Origin: Argyresthia goedartella
Lineage: Eukaryota; Arthropoda; Insecta; Lepidoptera; Argyresthiidae
NCBI GenBank assembly: GCA_949825045.1
Contig: OX463806.1
Location: 44,230,208-44,294,207, forward strand
Direction of reading: 5' to 3'
Length of the DNA stretch: 64,000 nt
The notes under the pieces were generated by a model that did no database searches, was not told where the DNA came from, and worked only from the letters and a program-made list of their open reading frames with translations. Positions 50,558 to 61,141 of this stretch are shown in pieces (within the stretch, counting starts at the first letter, position 1; every line of letters begins with the position of its first letter). Made by a program: the position numbers and the translations under genes.

Positions 50558-50691
50558 CTGTACTGCTGTGAACGCGAAGAGCTACACAATAATGCCAAAG
50601 AGAACATCGACTTCAACCAAATTACGCTCGACTCAGATCGAAGTAGCGATCAGATCTTCGTCTTCAACTCGAGTGACAAGAACAGCCTTAG
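50558..50691 (+). CDS. SCAP: SCAP exon (acidic WD40 insert)
   Basis: The frame reading LYCCEREELHNNAKENIDFN and DSDRSSDQIFVFNSSDKNS is taken because it fits phase 0 from the previous exon and phase 2 to the next. The acceptor would be the third AG of CAGAGAG. The first AG (50553) would give a stop in phase 0. A missing microexon is an alternative. Donor GTAAGT is strong. Confidence 0.7.
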
Positions 50692-50805
50692 GTAAGTCAA
50701 CACAGCACTCTGCTTAGCTAAAGGTCCTAGAGATAAACTACTGTAACATGGCGCGCGCCTGTAATAGGAAATGAACTTTGTGTCAATAAGATTAATTTGT
50801 TCCAA

Positions 50806-50897
50806 ATTACAAATGTCTTTATTACTGTCGATATTTACATATACTTAGCAATCGTAATTTTTAGCCACTTCTCTACATTGGACCACTGTGGGAGTAG
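50806..50897 (-). repeat. Solo 3' tail of the LINE copy 1 family
   Basis: The reverse complement matches the LINE 3' UTR and ends AATAAAGACATTTG, like the copy at 36.5 kb. Only one arm of the tail hairpin remains. Confidence 0.75.
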
Positions 50898-51204
50898 AAT
50901 ATGTATTATAATTTGCGCGCCACGTTATCATAGTATATCGCTACCTCTAAATGTCTCTTTAAAATCAATCCCGATGGCTTTGCAATTGATGTTTTGAAAG
51001 GTGTATGCAAACTTCAAATGGACGTTGCACATTCAGACAGAACGCCATTATCTCACACGAGCTCTCATCTACAGCTGTTGCGATTCGAATTGGAAATAAA
51101 TCTGGATATGTCAACCTACCAACCAACCTACGGAATACAGCTACTTCTCAATAAATTTCAAACGCATGAACTATCTACAGTGACAAAAATACTCTCGATG
51201 TCAG

Positions 51205-51391
51205 AAAACCGAAGCTGCCCAGCGAATGCAGCAGCGAAGAGATGGACGACCGAGGGGACGGCCTCGACTGGCGGGCGCGGGGGCTGAGGGAGTCGCCGAT
51301 ATGGTGCATGGACCTGTGCAACGACCTCATCATCCTGGGCTGCGCGGACGGCCGGTTGGAGTTCTGGGAGGCTACTAGGGGGAAGCTAGTT
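51205..51391 (+). CDS. SCAP: SCAP exon (WD repeat 2)
   Basis: Acceptor GATGTCAG, donor GTGAGA. SPIWCMDLCNDLIILGCADG and RLEFWEATRGKL match SCAP [20 protein letters not shown] and RLEVWDAIEGVL. Phase 2 in, 0 out (187 bp). Confidence 0.95.
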
Positions 51392-52019
51392 GTGAGATCT
51401 GCTGCTTTATTTTTATTCTGAAACAAACACAGCGTCTGACCTTTCCCATATTGAGTGCCCCGCACTCATTAGGGGAAAGTGGCATCTACGCTAAGTTAGA
51501 CCAGGGTTGTAATGTAGTGAATAATCCGTTCCCATCGTGACAACTTTTAATGCATCGCGATTTTGAATCTTATGCCGTGGTATTAGAGTTCACATCCTGT
51601 AAAAAGCCAAGTGTAAAAAGCCGAGTGGGCGTGTTAAATAAGTTGGGTACAAAACGATTAAAATCAGTTAAAGATTCGGCTTTTCTCGGATATTATCGCC
51701 TAAATCCGGAGACGGAAATGACACGAAATACATTACCACGATTTATTTTAGGTAGCATTCAATTTGAAGTACCATAAACGCAGTGTAAGTATAGCACCTG
51801 CCAAGATGACATTACTAACAGGTAGACCTAAGAAATTTATTATGCAGAAACGACATGAATTTGAACATTAATAACATCTTTAACATCTATACATCTATAA
51901 CATCTATACATGGGACCATCTCGGAAGTGTACTCTATCAAATACAAAAAGAATTTTGTAAATCGGTTCACGTGTCTTCTATCTTATAACATACATACAAA
52001 AAAACATTCACGTCGAATT
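51392..52019. other. Intron, nothing recognised
   Basis: Low-complexity ACATCTATA run near 51870-51912. No gene seen. Confidence 0.4.
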
Positions 52020-52325
52020 GAGAACCTCCTCCTCCTCCTCACTATCACTATCTGAATAATTTACATTAATTATAAAACGCTCGCTAAACACTTCTAATTT
52101 CTCTTCTTCTGTTAAGAACACATCTTCACACTTTAATGCATGATTACAGACTTTCGTCCATTCTTCGGGTCCTAACATTTATTTTTCCATAAGTAGTTTT
52201 TTCACTGATGTTTTATTCATTTCGACATTTTTGGAGGCGACATAACCTTTTAACTGTGCCCATATATTTTCTATGGGATTAAATTGTGGGTGATATGTAG
52301 GCAGTCGTATTTCCGCCGTATTAAT
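52020..52325 (-). pseudogene. Transposase fragment, IS630/Tc1-related
   Basis: Minus-strand AEIRLPTYHPQFNPIENIWA followed by QLKGYV is the last catalytic motif (with E) of a DDE transposase. After a frameshift near 52.18 kb the frame continues with GPEEWTKVCNHALKCEDVF and an acidic Asp/Ser/Glu tail. Only the carboxy-terminal third is present. Confidence 0.7.
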
Positions 52326-52362
52326 GCCGGTCAAACATGCGTGAACCGCATGTTTGACCGGC
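52326..52362. repeat. 16-bp perfect hairpin at a repeat junction
   Basis: Arms 52326-52341 (GCCGGTCAAACATGCG) and 52347-52362 with a 5-nt loop. It lies exactly where the transposase fragment meets the MITE copy 3. Confidence 0.9.
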
Positions 52363-52560
52363 ACTGTGGCATTGAGTTGTTTAGCTTTTTCTGTAGTACC
52401 AACTTCACAGACAAACTAGGGGCGGTAAGCAGGCGGGCGTCAGCGTTCAAAATTTGAAGGTCTTAATATCTAGAAAAATTACACATTATGGTCATAATGT
52501 GTAATTTTTCAGATAAGAAATGAGTTTTTACCAAGTAGTTTAACATTATGCTGATCGTAT
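52347..52560. repeat. Composite MITE, copy 3 (partial)
   Basis: Shares CGCATGTTTGACCGGCA...GATCGTA with copies 1 and 2; both outer ends missing. Confidence 0.7.
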
Positions 52561-52562
52561 TA

Positions 52563-53385
52563 TTTTGAAATTTTTTTTTTTCAGTTTGTTGAAAATATGT
52601 AATTTCAAAGGCTTGCTTTCGGTATGATTATTAAAAATACCTGAAAACAAACTTAAAAAAAATAAAATCTTAACTTAGGTATTTATAACCACTTTATTAT
52701 TACACCTTCCCCTACGATGTCTTCACGGGTACTGAGGCTGACTGCAGTAACATGACAAATACAAACTTTTCCGAGAAAGATTGATGGGAACGGATTATTC
52801 ACAACATACTTTTTATGAATTGTCAAGACGCTTTCTTGTTCGTTAGTTGTATGGAAACATTGTGACGCCATTAAAAAGTTAACATTTTTACACAAAAATT
52901 ATGAAAATTTGGCATTCAGATATCGGCAAGTCCTTTGTTTAATCACCGTAAGATTGTAAAAACCATTAGTTTATTTACTATCGTGTGAGATTATAAACTA
53001 TCGTTAAACTGTAAACGAGACCGACTGGGTCTGAAATGTATGTTTCTTTTCTTTTTGCATGTCAAGCTAACATAGTTACCTATTCCGGTGATTGAAAAAT
53101 AAAATTAAAAGAAAAGTCAATCTTTATTCTTTAGATTATTATATTAACTTCGCCGAACAAACAAGATTCTTTACGGACGCATATGCACGCTAGCGAAACG
53201 TTAAAAAAACACTTTCTAGAGCTCTTGTCGACACTCATGCACAGCTGAGGACGACGCGTCTGCGCAGCGTCGCATAGCCTACACTGACACATTGATAAAC
53301 CTGAAATCATCTCTCGTCTCCATTTTCGACCGAAGACAATAGCGACCAAACGGTAAATAAATAAAGCAAAGTTTACGCTTTCTAG
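52563..53385. other. Intron sequence
   Basis: AT-rich and without recognised features until the acceptor TTTCTAG before the next exon. Confidence 0.4.
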
Positions 53386-53572
53386 TGCGCCTGGTGGCAC
53401 GGCACCGGCGCATCCAACTCGCGTGGCGTGACGCACGTGCGCGCGCTCGCCGGCGGACGACGCGTGTGCGCAGCGTCGCTCGGCGGGCACCTTGCGCTGT
53501 GCCGCCTCGATGCGTACAACGCGGCGAGAGAAGTGAGGGTGGACTGGAGGTTCAGCACGGCGCATCGACGGA
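53386..53572 (+). CDS. SCAP: SCAP exon (WD repeat 3)
   Basis: Acceptor CTTTCTAG, donor GTGAGT. GVTHVRALAGGRRVCAASLG and GHLALCRLDAYNA match SCAP GITALVFLDKRIVAARLNGSL. GC-rich (phase 0 in, 1 out; 187 bp). Large open frames on both strands here are shadows of base composition. Confidence 0.93.
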
Positions 53573-54160
53573 GTGAGTCCTTAAATAAACGGTCAATATT
53601 ATGGTGATGCGTTACTTACTGAACGCACTCTTTAAAACGTCATCGTGGCATAGAAAAATAGATTTTATATGTGTACGCGTTCGACTCGGCAGGGTGGGAT
53701 GACTAGAAACATTTTCACATTCACTATTTTACTTAATTTATTACTTCCTAGCTGACACTACATTCTTGGTGTTCAAGAAGCTAAGATGGAGGCAAGCGGA
53801 AGTATACAAGTAAAAAAATATTTAATGTTGCCATTCGCCAACAAATCTGCCGTCTAAACACGAGATTTGTTCGCCGAATATCGGTGCCGAGAAAATGCGG
53901 TTTTGAATAATATTTCCTAAAATAACCTAAAACTTTAAACATCCCGTATCGTGAGAGCTGTGTTGGTATTCGCTCTCCGGGTTGAGTTATTATTAGCTCG
54001 GCGTGATCGCCGACATTAGAATTCCCCCCTGTGGTTGAGTTGGTTTCCAGCTCCTGGACTCCTGCCCTGGGGAATCTCTAACAGAGGAAAAGGCAGTGAC
54101 AGTTTGAGTGTCCGTAGTCCCTGAGCGGTTGGCTGTGCACCCGAGTCTTTGTCATAACAG
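53573..54160. other. Intron sequence
   Basis: No recognised repeat or gene. Confidence 0.4.
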
Positions 54161-54310
54161 CCACAATGCACCGTACTAACAGTGAACCTTGTGGTACAGC
54201 GCACAAACGGACGGGCTCCGCGGGCTCGCTGGGCGGCGCTCACGCGTCGGAGGGCAGCGAGCGCGCGCGTCTCAGCTTCTCCTATGAGGGCGACCACAGC
54301 GACGGTGAAG
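54161..54310 (+). CDS. SCAP: SCAP exon (Ser/Gly-rich WD40 linker)
   Basis: Encodes KRTGSAGSLGGAHASEGSER and ARLSFSYEGDHSDGE; in SCAP a Ser/Gly/Pro-rich segment (TPGRGSSPASP) sits at this position. Two acceptors fit the frame: AACAG at 54160 and TACAG at 54199. The first has the better pyrimidine tract. Phase 1 in, phase 1 out; donor GTAACA. Last SCAP exon seen in the window. Confidence 0.78.
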
Positions 54311-54390
54311 GTAACACAACACTCTTCTCCATAGTTCTTTATCGAACACAGATAATTAAAGATACATTAAGAGAAAATATATGGACAAAA

Positions 54391-54428
54391 GCAAGCTTAT
54401 CTCTTGAGGGATTTCTTCCAGCAAACCA
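54391..54428 (+). repeat. Short interspersed repeat, copy 2
   Basis: gcaagcttatctcttgaggg...cagcaaacc, as at 5.2 and 56.2 kb. Confidence 0.5.
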
Positions 54429-55866
54429 TGGTATGATAGGAAAATGTATCATGAAAGGGTTATTGGTATTATTGGGCTATGATTCGGATAAATAGCAAAC
54501 ACCGTTTATAGTTTAATTGAGATTTTATTTTTATATATATGTCACTCACTTGAAATCAATATCGGCCGACTCCTAGCACTGACAGTACGAGAAGTAATCA
54601 ATTGATTTTTGCAAATGAAATAACAAATTCAACAAGGGTAGGCAGTACACAATGTCTAATTCATATTAAAACATGCATATCGTACATTGTGTAAAAAAAG
54701 ACGAAAATTTTAAAAAGACATCCCCGTAGTGTTTCATGGTGCTATCTTCTGTGACGGGCGTATTTCCGAAGCACTGGTAGAGTTAATGGAGTTTCTTTTT
54801 CCTGTGCGAGATTCAGCCATGCATCACCACTTGAAGGAGATATTTCCTTTTTCAAACTCAAATCAGTTATCCCTTCCCTGGCTTGACGCGTCAAACTCGT
54901 ATCTAGGGTCTCTTGCTTTGGCGCAAATCTCGCGCTCCGCGGGTGGAGTGCCGCGCGCCCTGCGCTAGGTTCTAGCCTCTAAATCACAACAAGTACTAAA
55001 TTGTAAGAAACAAGCATTATATATTTGAAAACTACATTAAATTTCCTTTTTACTGATGGAACAAAAGCTAAGATCAGTTCAGTAGTATAGGTGGTGTCGT
55101 AGAATGTAATCTGAGAATATGACATTTTTCATCACTTTTTTGTGAAGAAACTATTCTATTACAGAAATAAAACAATGGAAAACCTTGAAATTTTTGTTTT
55201 TATGTACAACATTATCCTATTCACATAGGTACATACAAACATTACATAGTTCCATATAAAATGAAAGACAAAAAGTGATTTGAAACAGTGACCTCAACAG
55301 AACATTCTCATAAAAATATTGAAAATTTCTCTAAAATAGGTGATGTTGTCAGCTTTTTTCTGGGCGATCAGTGTGCCTGCAATAGCTTGTCTAAGCTGAT
55401 TTATGGATTTTAGGTCTTCAACTAGGTAAATCAAGAACCCCATGTAGGTAGGATTTGTCCTTGGTTAGTAGTACACAAAATAAAAAACTACTAAAATCAC
55501 ATAGTAAAACGTTGGCATTGACAGATCTGTATAAAACTTTTAAACTATAGATTTTTAGGAAGAGATATTACATATCCAAAAACAACATGAAATTATCTAT
55601 CTAGTTCGATTATCAATTTTTAATTAGCCTGCTAGATTAAAAAGTTTTATTGAATTGAAAACTATGAATTTATTCATACAAACAGAAAAACCACTGGCGA
55701 GAAAAGTATGGATACGGCTTTGAAATTCGGAATTCTTTACTTTGGTAAGTAGTTAGTAGTAGATTTGCTAAGTTAGGTTTTATTAATTTGTATAGGTACA
55801 ATAAATAAGTATGAAAAATTTATACTTACTATAAAATATTTGAAAAAAAATTACATGTTTTAATTT
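54429..55866. other. Intron, nothing recognised
   Basis: AT-rich. The frame at 54729-54968 has no recognisable domain. Confidence 0.4.
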
Positions 55867-56123
55867 TACTGAGTGACTTTAAATTAGCTGACCATATTTT
55901 GGGGAATGATAGTACCCATCAATATGAGCAACTTTCACCATTAAACATATGGTCGCAAATGAAAAAATATTTTAGATCTCCCATAGTCAGCTGATCGGGT
56001 CAATGTACTGAGGGACGAATTTTTTTTTCATTTGCGACCATGTGTTTTATAGTGAAATTTGTTCATAATGATGGGTACTATCATTCTCCAACATACGACC
56101 AGCTAGTTTAATGTCACCCTGTA
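55867..56123. repeat. Large imperfect inverted repeat (MITE-like)
   Basis: Arms of about 105 bp (55867-55975 and 56016-56123) begin TACTGAGTGAC and its counterpart TACAGGGTGAC and share GAATGATAGTACCCATCA and ATGGTCGCAAATGAAAAA. About 40 bp separate the arms. Confidence 0.85.
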
Positions 56124-56176
56124 TTGATATTCATGTTCATATTCTTTATTGCACAGAAAACTTAGTTTTTTTAAGC

Positions 56177-56218
56177 AAATGCGAGCTTATCTCTAAAGAG
56201 AGATTTCTTCTAGCAAAC
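56177..56218 (+). repeat. Short interspersed repeat, copy 3
   Basis: gcgagcttatctctaaagag...tagcaaacc. Confidence 0.5.
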
Positions 56219-56479
56219 CTAGGCAAGACAGAAAAGTTTATACAACAGGATAGTCCCAGTGATATTGTATTCTTGTCTAAACCCAATGATATTTAAATAC
56301 AGTAGACTTCTCAAGTTGGCGGAAGAATTTTGTAAGTGTGTGGGTGGTGAGTGAAAGGGAGCGTGTATCAGTGATTGAGAGAAGTTGCAGATGTGAAATT
56401 CGGGTGATTGAAAGGGAGCGTGTATCAGTGATTGAGATAATAAATTATTGTACAAGATTACAGTTAGTTATAGCGTATA

Positions 56480-56745
56480 ATTCCGCGAATGATAGAGGCC
56501 GTAGCATTTGGATATGCAGAGTGTCACAGTGCATCCCTTGTAGTGGAAAAGGGTTTTTTTTGGCACTCTGCACATCTATGCCGGCGCCGCCTCTTCGTGC
56601 CCGGGTAAAACTCGACATATTCATCTGGCAGATTTTTGAGTATATGGCCTGACCGGTTAGGTGGTAGACTCGCCGGAATTATAGCTTGTCTGTCACATTG
56701 ACGGGTCAATAGGGACATCATGAGGGTCTTCCTGAAGTCCCTATG
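56480..56745 (-). pseudogene. piggyBac-like transposase tail
   Basis: Minus strand: PPNRSGHILKNLPDEYVEFY, then PGTKRRRRHRCAECQKK, and after a frameshift FHYKGCTVTLCISKCYG. The spacing of basic run, CxxC and C...C fits the carboxy-terminal cysteine-rich domain of piggyBac-type transposases. No catalytic part nearby. Confidence 0.5.
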
Positions 56746-58181
56746 CACAGTCACTTTGAAAAATATTAAGAAAAAAAAAACTCGATAAACAGTAAAAAGT
56801 GAAAAAAAAAAACTCGACAAATACAAAAACCTGTGTCACATGCACATTCACAAAACATTCAACTCCAAAATGCAAACCAATTTGTAGATGTAATCAAAAT
56901 CAAGAAACCCGAAATCCATACACACGGGCGTATCCATTCTATCGTAGCCTCGCCCACCGGCCGCCATTTTGGCTAAAAGATGCCACTTGCTTAGCGGTTT
57001 CCTGAGACCGGACAATATCGCAAGATTTTCGATTGATGATTGCAGCTCTCAGATACGATTTAGGCACAAACTTATTGTTTCTACTTTGAGTTTATGAATC
57101 AATGCTATGAATTTAATAACATTTCACCCGTAAATTGAAAAAAATAAGTCATAAATCTTGTCTTGTCGGAAACAGCAAGGCGGAATTTTTCCGCCGTACA
57201 AGTTTAGGTCATCGATATTATGACAAACCCCAGTGAAAACAACGTACAGGAGTAATTATAAATGCTAATTACTTACAGTTCTGTCCTTTTTTAATAAAAC
57301 ACAACAGAAATCACTCAAAACGTAGGCTCGAGAGTCGGTGAACGAATAATGCAACTTCACGCAACAGGTGCACTCTCGCAACGTTCGATTCCTTGAATGT
57401 TTCCTATGATTGAATACGGTCTGAAGTGTTTAATACCTGTCTCACTTCATTACGTTACGAATTAATATCACTCTCCTTGACACACCGCTCCCTGTAGTAA
57501 GAAATTCATGCCTATGTAGGCCATTTGTTCGCCGGTCTCTGGAGACCGGGCAGCCATTGCGCATTTTTCAAAATCGGTCTCTAGAGACCGGCAAGCAAGT
57601 CAGGGGTTAAGCACTCATTAGTTTAGTTGATCATATTTGTTTTATTTTTTATTTATTTTTCCATTTATATGATGAGACTTAAGAAAGTGTTTGACTTGTA
57701 AAAGTGCATTATTTTGTCTACTTGCAATAAATGATTTGATTTGATAAAACATGGCTAAGAATCATCGCAGTAAAGTCCACAACCATTTAAAAAATCCCGC
57801 ATCAAAATCCGTCCAACCGTTTGAGCGCTAGGGTGCCACAGACAGACAAACAAACAGACACTTCAAACTTATAAAACCCTCCTTTTGTTACACCCTCGTC
57901 CTCGTGCCCCTACTGCAAAAGTAATTGTGAAGTGTTTAGTCGGAGCATATTTATGTGCAATAGGGGCTCATGAAGACCTGGGTGTCCTTGTGCTCCTATC
58001 AGTAGGAGTATTTAGAAGGAGCACGAGGACAAACACAATGAATGTTTTATCGCTACCCACATACAAGTATTGTGGCGGATCTCACTTACTGCATTCTTAA
58101 CATTTCGGCCGTCGCAGATATGCGAAAATATCTCATCAGGTACTATGTCTTATGAATGTGTTAATAACGTGTACCAACTTA
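56746..58181. other. Unassigned sequence
   Basis: Around 57530-57600 a motif GGTCTCTRGAGACCGG occurs twice as near-palindromes. Around 57885-58060 a short segment is repeated inverted (gtgcccc/ctcctatcagtaggag). No gene recognised. Confidence 0.4.
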
Positions 58182-58332
58182 CCTCCTTATTCATAAAACT
58201 TATCAAACCTAGCTAAAATGTGCTTTGTCCTTTTCTCAGAAACACAAATTTCAAAGTGACAGACAAAGACGAAACTAATTATAACGGCACTATAGTTAAA
58301 ATATGTTTATTAGACGTTTATGAATAAGGCGG
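58182..58332. repeat. MITE with CCTTATTCATAAA ends
   Basis: CCTCCTTATTCATAAAACTT at the left is mirrored by GTTTATGAATAAGGCGGC at the right. About 150 bp, no coding capacity. Confidence 0.7.
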
Positions 58333-59206
58333 CTAGTATATAAGCTAGGATTACATTCTAAACATATAGACATTAACTGAGCATGCTGTGACAAGCCAGT
58401 TATTCCGTCTCCCGTCGGTTGCCCACACGGTCGGCAAAGTGGTGACCCCGACAGTGAACATTGAGCAACCTTCGGTAAAATCTTCATCGAAATGAAGAAA
58501 TAAGCTGGATTCACCTTCAAGAAAGTTTCAGCAATGGAGACATATCACGATTAAGTCGGATCGGGAGCCAGCCTAATTCCCTGCGATATTGGGACACGTG
58601 GTCGTACTTGCGGAGACCGAAGATCTAGATAGATCTTCGTTCGCGCTGGCCCAGCAAACATCTGCGTAGTCAATTAAAGGCAGAAGAAGGGTCTGAGCAT
58701 TATTTTAGTCTGCCTAGGCAAGAACTTCTGCAAACGCCGAAAGGAATGAAAGGATGCAAAGACTCGTTTGCTGACCTCACAAACATGGGGCGACCAGGAT
58801 AATAGATTGTCAAAAACAACGCCAAGATTTTTGGCTTTCTCGCTATACTTGACAATGGTACCGTCATAAAGCAAGGGAGCAACGGACCTATTCTACAACG
58901 AATTAAGTAAGTGCCGTGTACCCGGTATACCATATCATCGCCTGAGACTTACCCGGGTTGACTAGTATCCCATACGAAAGAGCCCATTTCCTGATGTTGT
59001 CGAGTTCAGCATTGAAAGCCTCTACAGTCGAAGTCAGATCACACAGGGGAAAATGCCGATAAATTTGAAGGTTCATCTGCATAGAGATGATACGAGGAAG
59101 ACAATACATCCAAAATGGAATGGATGAAAACTGGGAAGAGAAGAGGAGAAAGGTTGCCACCCTACGGAACTTCTGTAGAGAGTTTGCACAATTCCGTAGA
59201 GTCCTG

Positions 59207-59322
59207 TGGCTCAAGCAGGAAAAGTTACCATAGTGAAAAAGTGTTCGAGTTCATATAAAATGAACCGTATGACATTGGACATAAGAGTCACTGACAGTTC
59301 TTCGACGCGTAGTTATTCCTGC
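59207..59322 (+). repeat. AGGAATAATTAC interspersed repeat, copy 2
   Basis: GTGGCTCAAGCAGGAAAAGT...AGTTATTCC, matching 35966-36092. It is inserted in LINE B between RT pieces, disrupting it. Confidence 0.6.
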
Positions 59323-59376
59323 TTCCTACACTGTTCAGACTTGATGCGGTGGTCTCTCAGGTAAGAGTCAAACTAG

Positions 59377-59982
59377 TTAGCCGAATGTGGAGAGATATTG
59401 AGCGATTGAACAATTGTATCGAAGTCGACGCAGATGAAGGCGCTGCGAAAGTCGAGGAGAGTCAGGACTGTGAGCTGCTGGATAAGAATCCATTGCCAGT
59501 TGGATATCGTCAGTTACCTTGAGCAGTGCTGTGGTGATGCTATGCCCCGGCCTAAAACCAGACTGAAAAGGGTTCAGTAAATCCATGCGGGGAAGGTACG
59601 AGGACAGCTGGGAGTGGACTATTGATTCAAGGACTTTGGAAAGGATTGGTAGGCTAGAAATGGGATGGAACTCTTTGAAGGAGGACGGGTTAGACATTGT
59701 AGGCAGGGGTATCACTAATGCTCTTTTCCACTGGCTCGGGAAGCAGTACTCGCTCAGCGATGCGTTGATTATATGCGTTATGGGTGGTAAAAAAATATCG
59801 AGTACACTGAATAGCATTTGAGAGCAGATCTTGACATCATCTACAGCCTTCGACAAGATTGCTAGAATAGCCTTCTTTACTGCGCCAACTCCGACAGACC
59901 TGAGGTTGAAAGGTAAGCTACTGGATGTCGTTCTGGTGCGGAAGTTACGAAGGGAAGCATCTTTGACAGAGGGGTCCATCAC
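59377..59982 (-). pseudogene. LINE B reverse transcriptase, front part
   Basis: Contains the RT fingers motifs (VIPLPTMSNPSSFKEFHPIS; FQSGFRPGHSITTALLK). Frame ends before motif A. Broken downstream. Confidence 0.75.
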
Positions 59983-60174
59983 GACAGGGGATACAGCAAA
60001 TGATTTGTTGAGACCGTTGAGGTCGACACTACCGGCGTCTGCGTCCTGGGACTTACCAACTCCGAGGGTCTTCAGGAACTTCCAAACCTGTGCAGAAGTG
60101 TAGCTCCCAATACTCTCGTAGATGTGGCGGCGTTTGGCATCTCGACAAGGACGGGTGCAACGATTAAGGAGACA

Positions 60175-60525
60175 TTTGTATATGTCACCGTGAGATAGTC
60201 AAAACCGTTAGTTGATAAACTAACGTTTTTTTTCTCGTAAGTTGGTCAACTATTGACACTTGTAAACTGTAGCGTAATGCTTACTATATTTAACCGTTAG
60301 TTGATCAACTAACGGTTAAAACCGTTAAATAGAAAAATGGTTTAAACTTGAATTGCAAACGAAATACCAGGGCAAACACTGCGGTAGCTTAGGTTAAGAC
60401 TAGAGTATAGTACAGTCTTCGAGTTGGGATGACATGTAAGAACAAAAGAGAGGTCTGGTTTATAATCTGTCGATAATTATAGTTATATCAACTTACGGTT
60501 TTGACTATCTTTCGGTGACATATAC
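60175..60525. repeat. MITE nested in LINE B
   Basis: About 40-bp terminal inverted repeats (TATATGTCACCG.GAGATAGTC ends). Inside, a 30-bp perfect palindrome at 60290-60319 (TTAACCGTTAGTTGA and its complement), and the CCTAAGCTACCGCAGTGTTT module in minus orientation. A TA may be the target duplication. Confidence 0.8.
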
Positions 60526-60559
60526 AAGGAGATAATCTTCCGCCGGAGCCTTCTTATAT

Positions 60560-61141
60560 CTACGTTTGGCACGGTTTCTTTGGGCCATCCGACACCCTTG
60601 ATGGTGTCGGTAAGCCAAGGCACAGGGAGATATTTGACCCTAGCCTTTTTGACAGGAGCGTTTTTATCGAACCATGCTGGACTTTGTCATCAACGGTCTC
60701 ACTACAGACGACAGGATACCATTCTTTAGAAACGGCGTCAGAGTTAGGGGAGCTCATATCCATACCCTTGAAACTGTGAATATCCAGGAATTTCGTTGCG
60801 CGCTTGGGAGGCCTTAATTTGAACGAGAGATAAATCAAATCGTAAAAGGAGAAGGGGGCGTTAAGTTGGCCATGTATAGCAACCTTGGATATGTTAGAAA
60901 CAATCATAAGATCCAGAAGAGAGGTGGTGCAGTGGGGCTGGAAGTGAGTTGCACTCTGGGGAAGAATATTGCTTTCTATACTACTCATGTGACTGGCGTA
61001 GGCTGTATCTATGCGACACTTGAGACAGGCTCTCAGCTCGCAGAATGAGACGTAGTCAGCCGGCCTCTTCCAAGTCTTCCATTTACGATGGAGCTTGGCT
61101 TTCGTGGCCAGGTCCTTTACGATGTCGCCAGTGAACCACAC
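60560..61141 (-). pseudogene. Chimeric frame at the LINE A / LINE B junction
   Basis: First part, VWFTGDIVK-like MWFTGDIVKDLATKAKLHRK through SHMSSIESNI, belongs to LINE A (after its endonuclease). From about residue 61, LPQSATHFQPHCTTSLLDLM, it is LINE B endonuclease. The continuous frame is probably an accident of insertion. Confidence 0.65.

Larger units (their letters stand above)
58333..60960 (-). mobile_element. LINE B: Jockey-group element, decayed, 5'-truncated
   Basis: Minus-strand order: endonuclease end (TTSLLDLMIVSNISK, HDLIY-like FYDLIYLSFKLRPPK), linker (KNAPVKKARVKYLPVPWLTD), then after the MITE at 60.2-60.5 kb the RT (59982-59377: KEFHPISSLPILSKVLESIV; NPFQSGFRPGHSITTALLKV) and later RT parts (59214-58674: WALSYGILVNPGKSQAM; KNLGVVFDNLLSWSPH). 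Several frameshifts. The RT motif with FADD is not visible. It appears inserted into LINE A. Confidence 0.75.

Noticed and set aside
53131..53565. 144-codon minus-strand frame opposite a SCAP exon
   Set aside because: GC-rich shadow of the exon at 53386-53572; no domain and no splice context.
56799..57005. Lys/Thr-rich 68-codon frame
   Set aside because: Low-complexity start, no homology recognised, no splice context.
57885..58100. 71-codon hydrophobic frame considered as a SCAP or other exon
   Set aside because: No WD motif; the region contains short inverted repeats and the frame lacks convincing splice sites.
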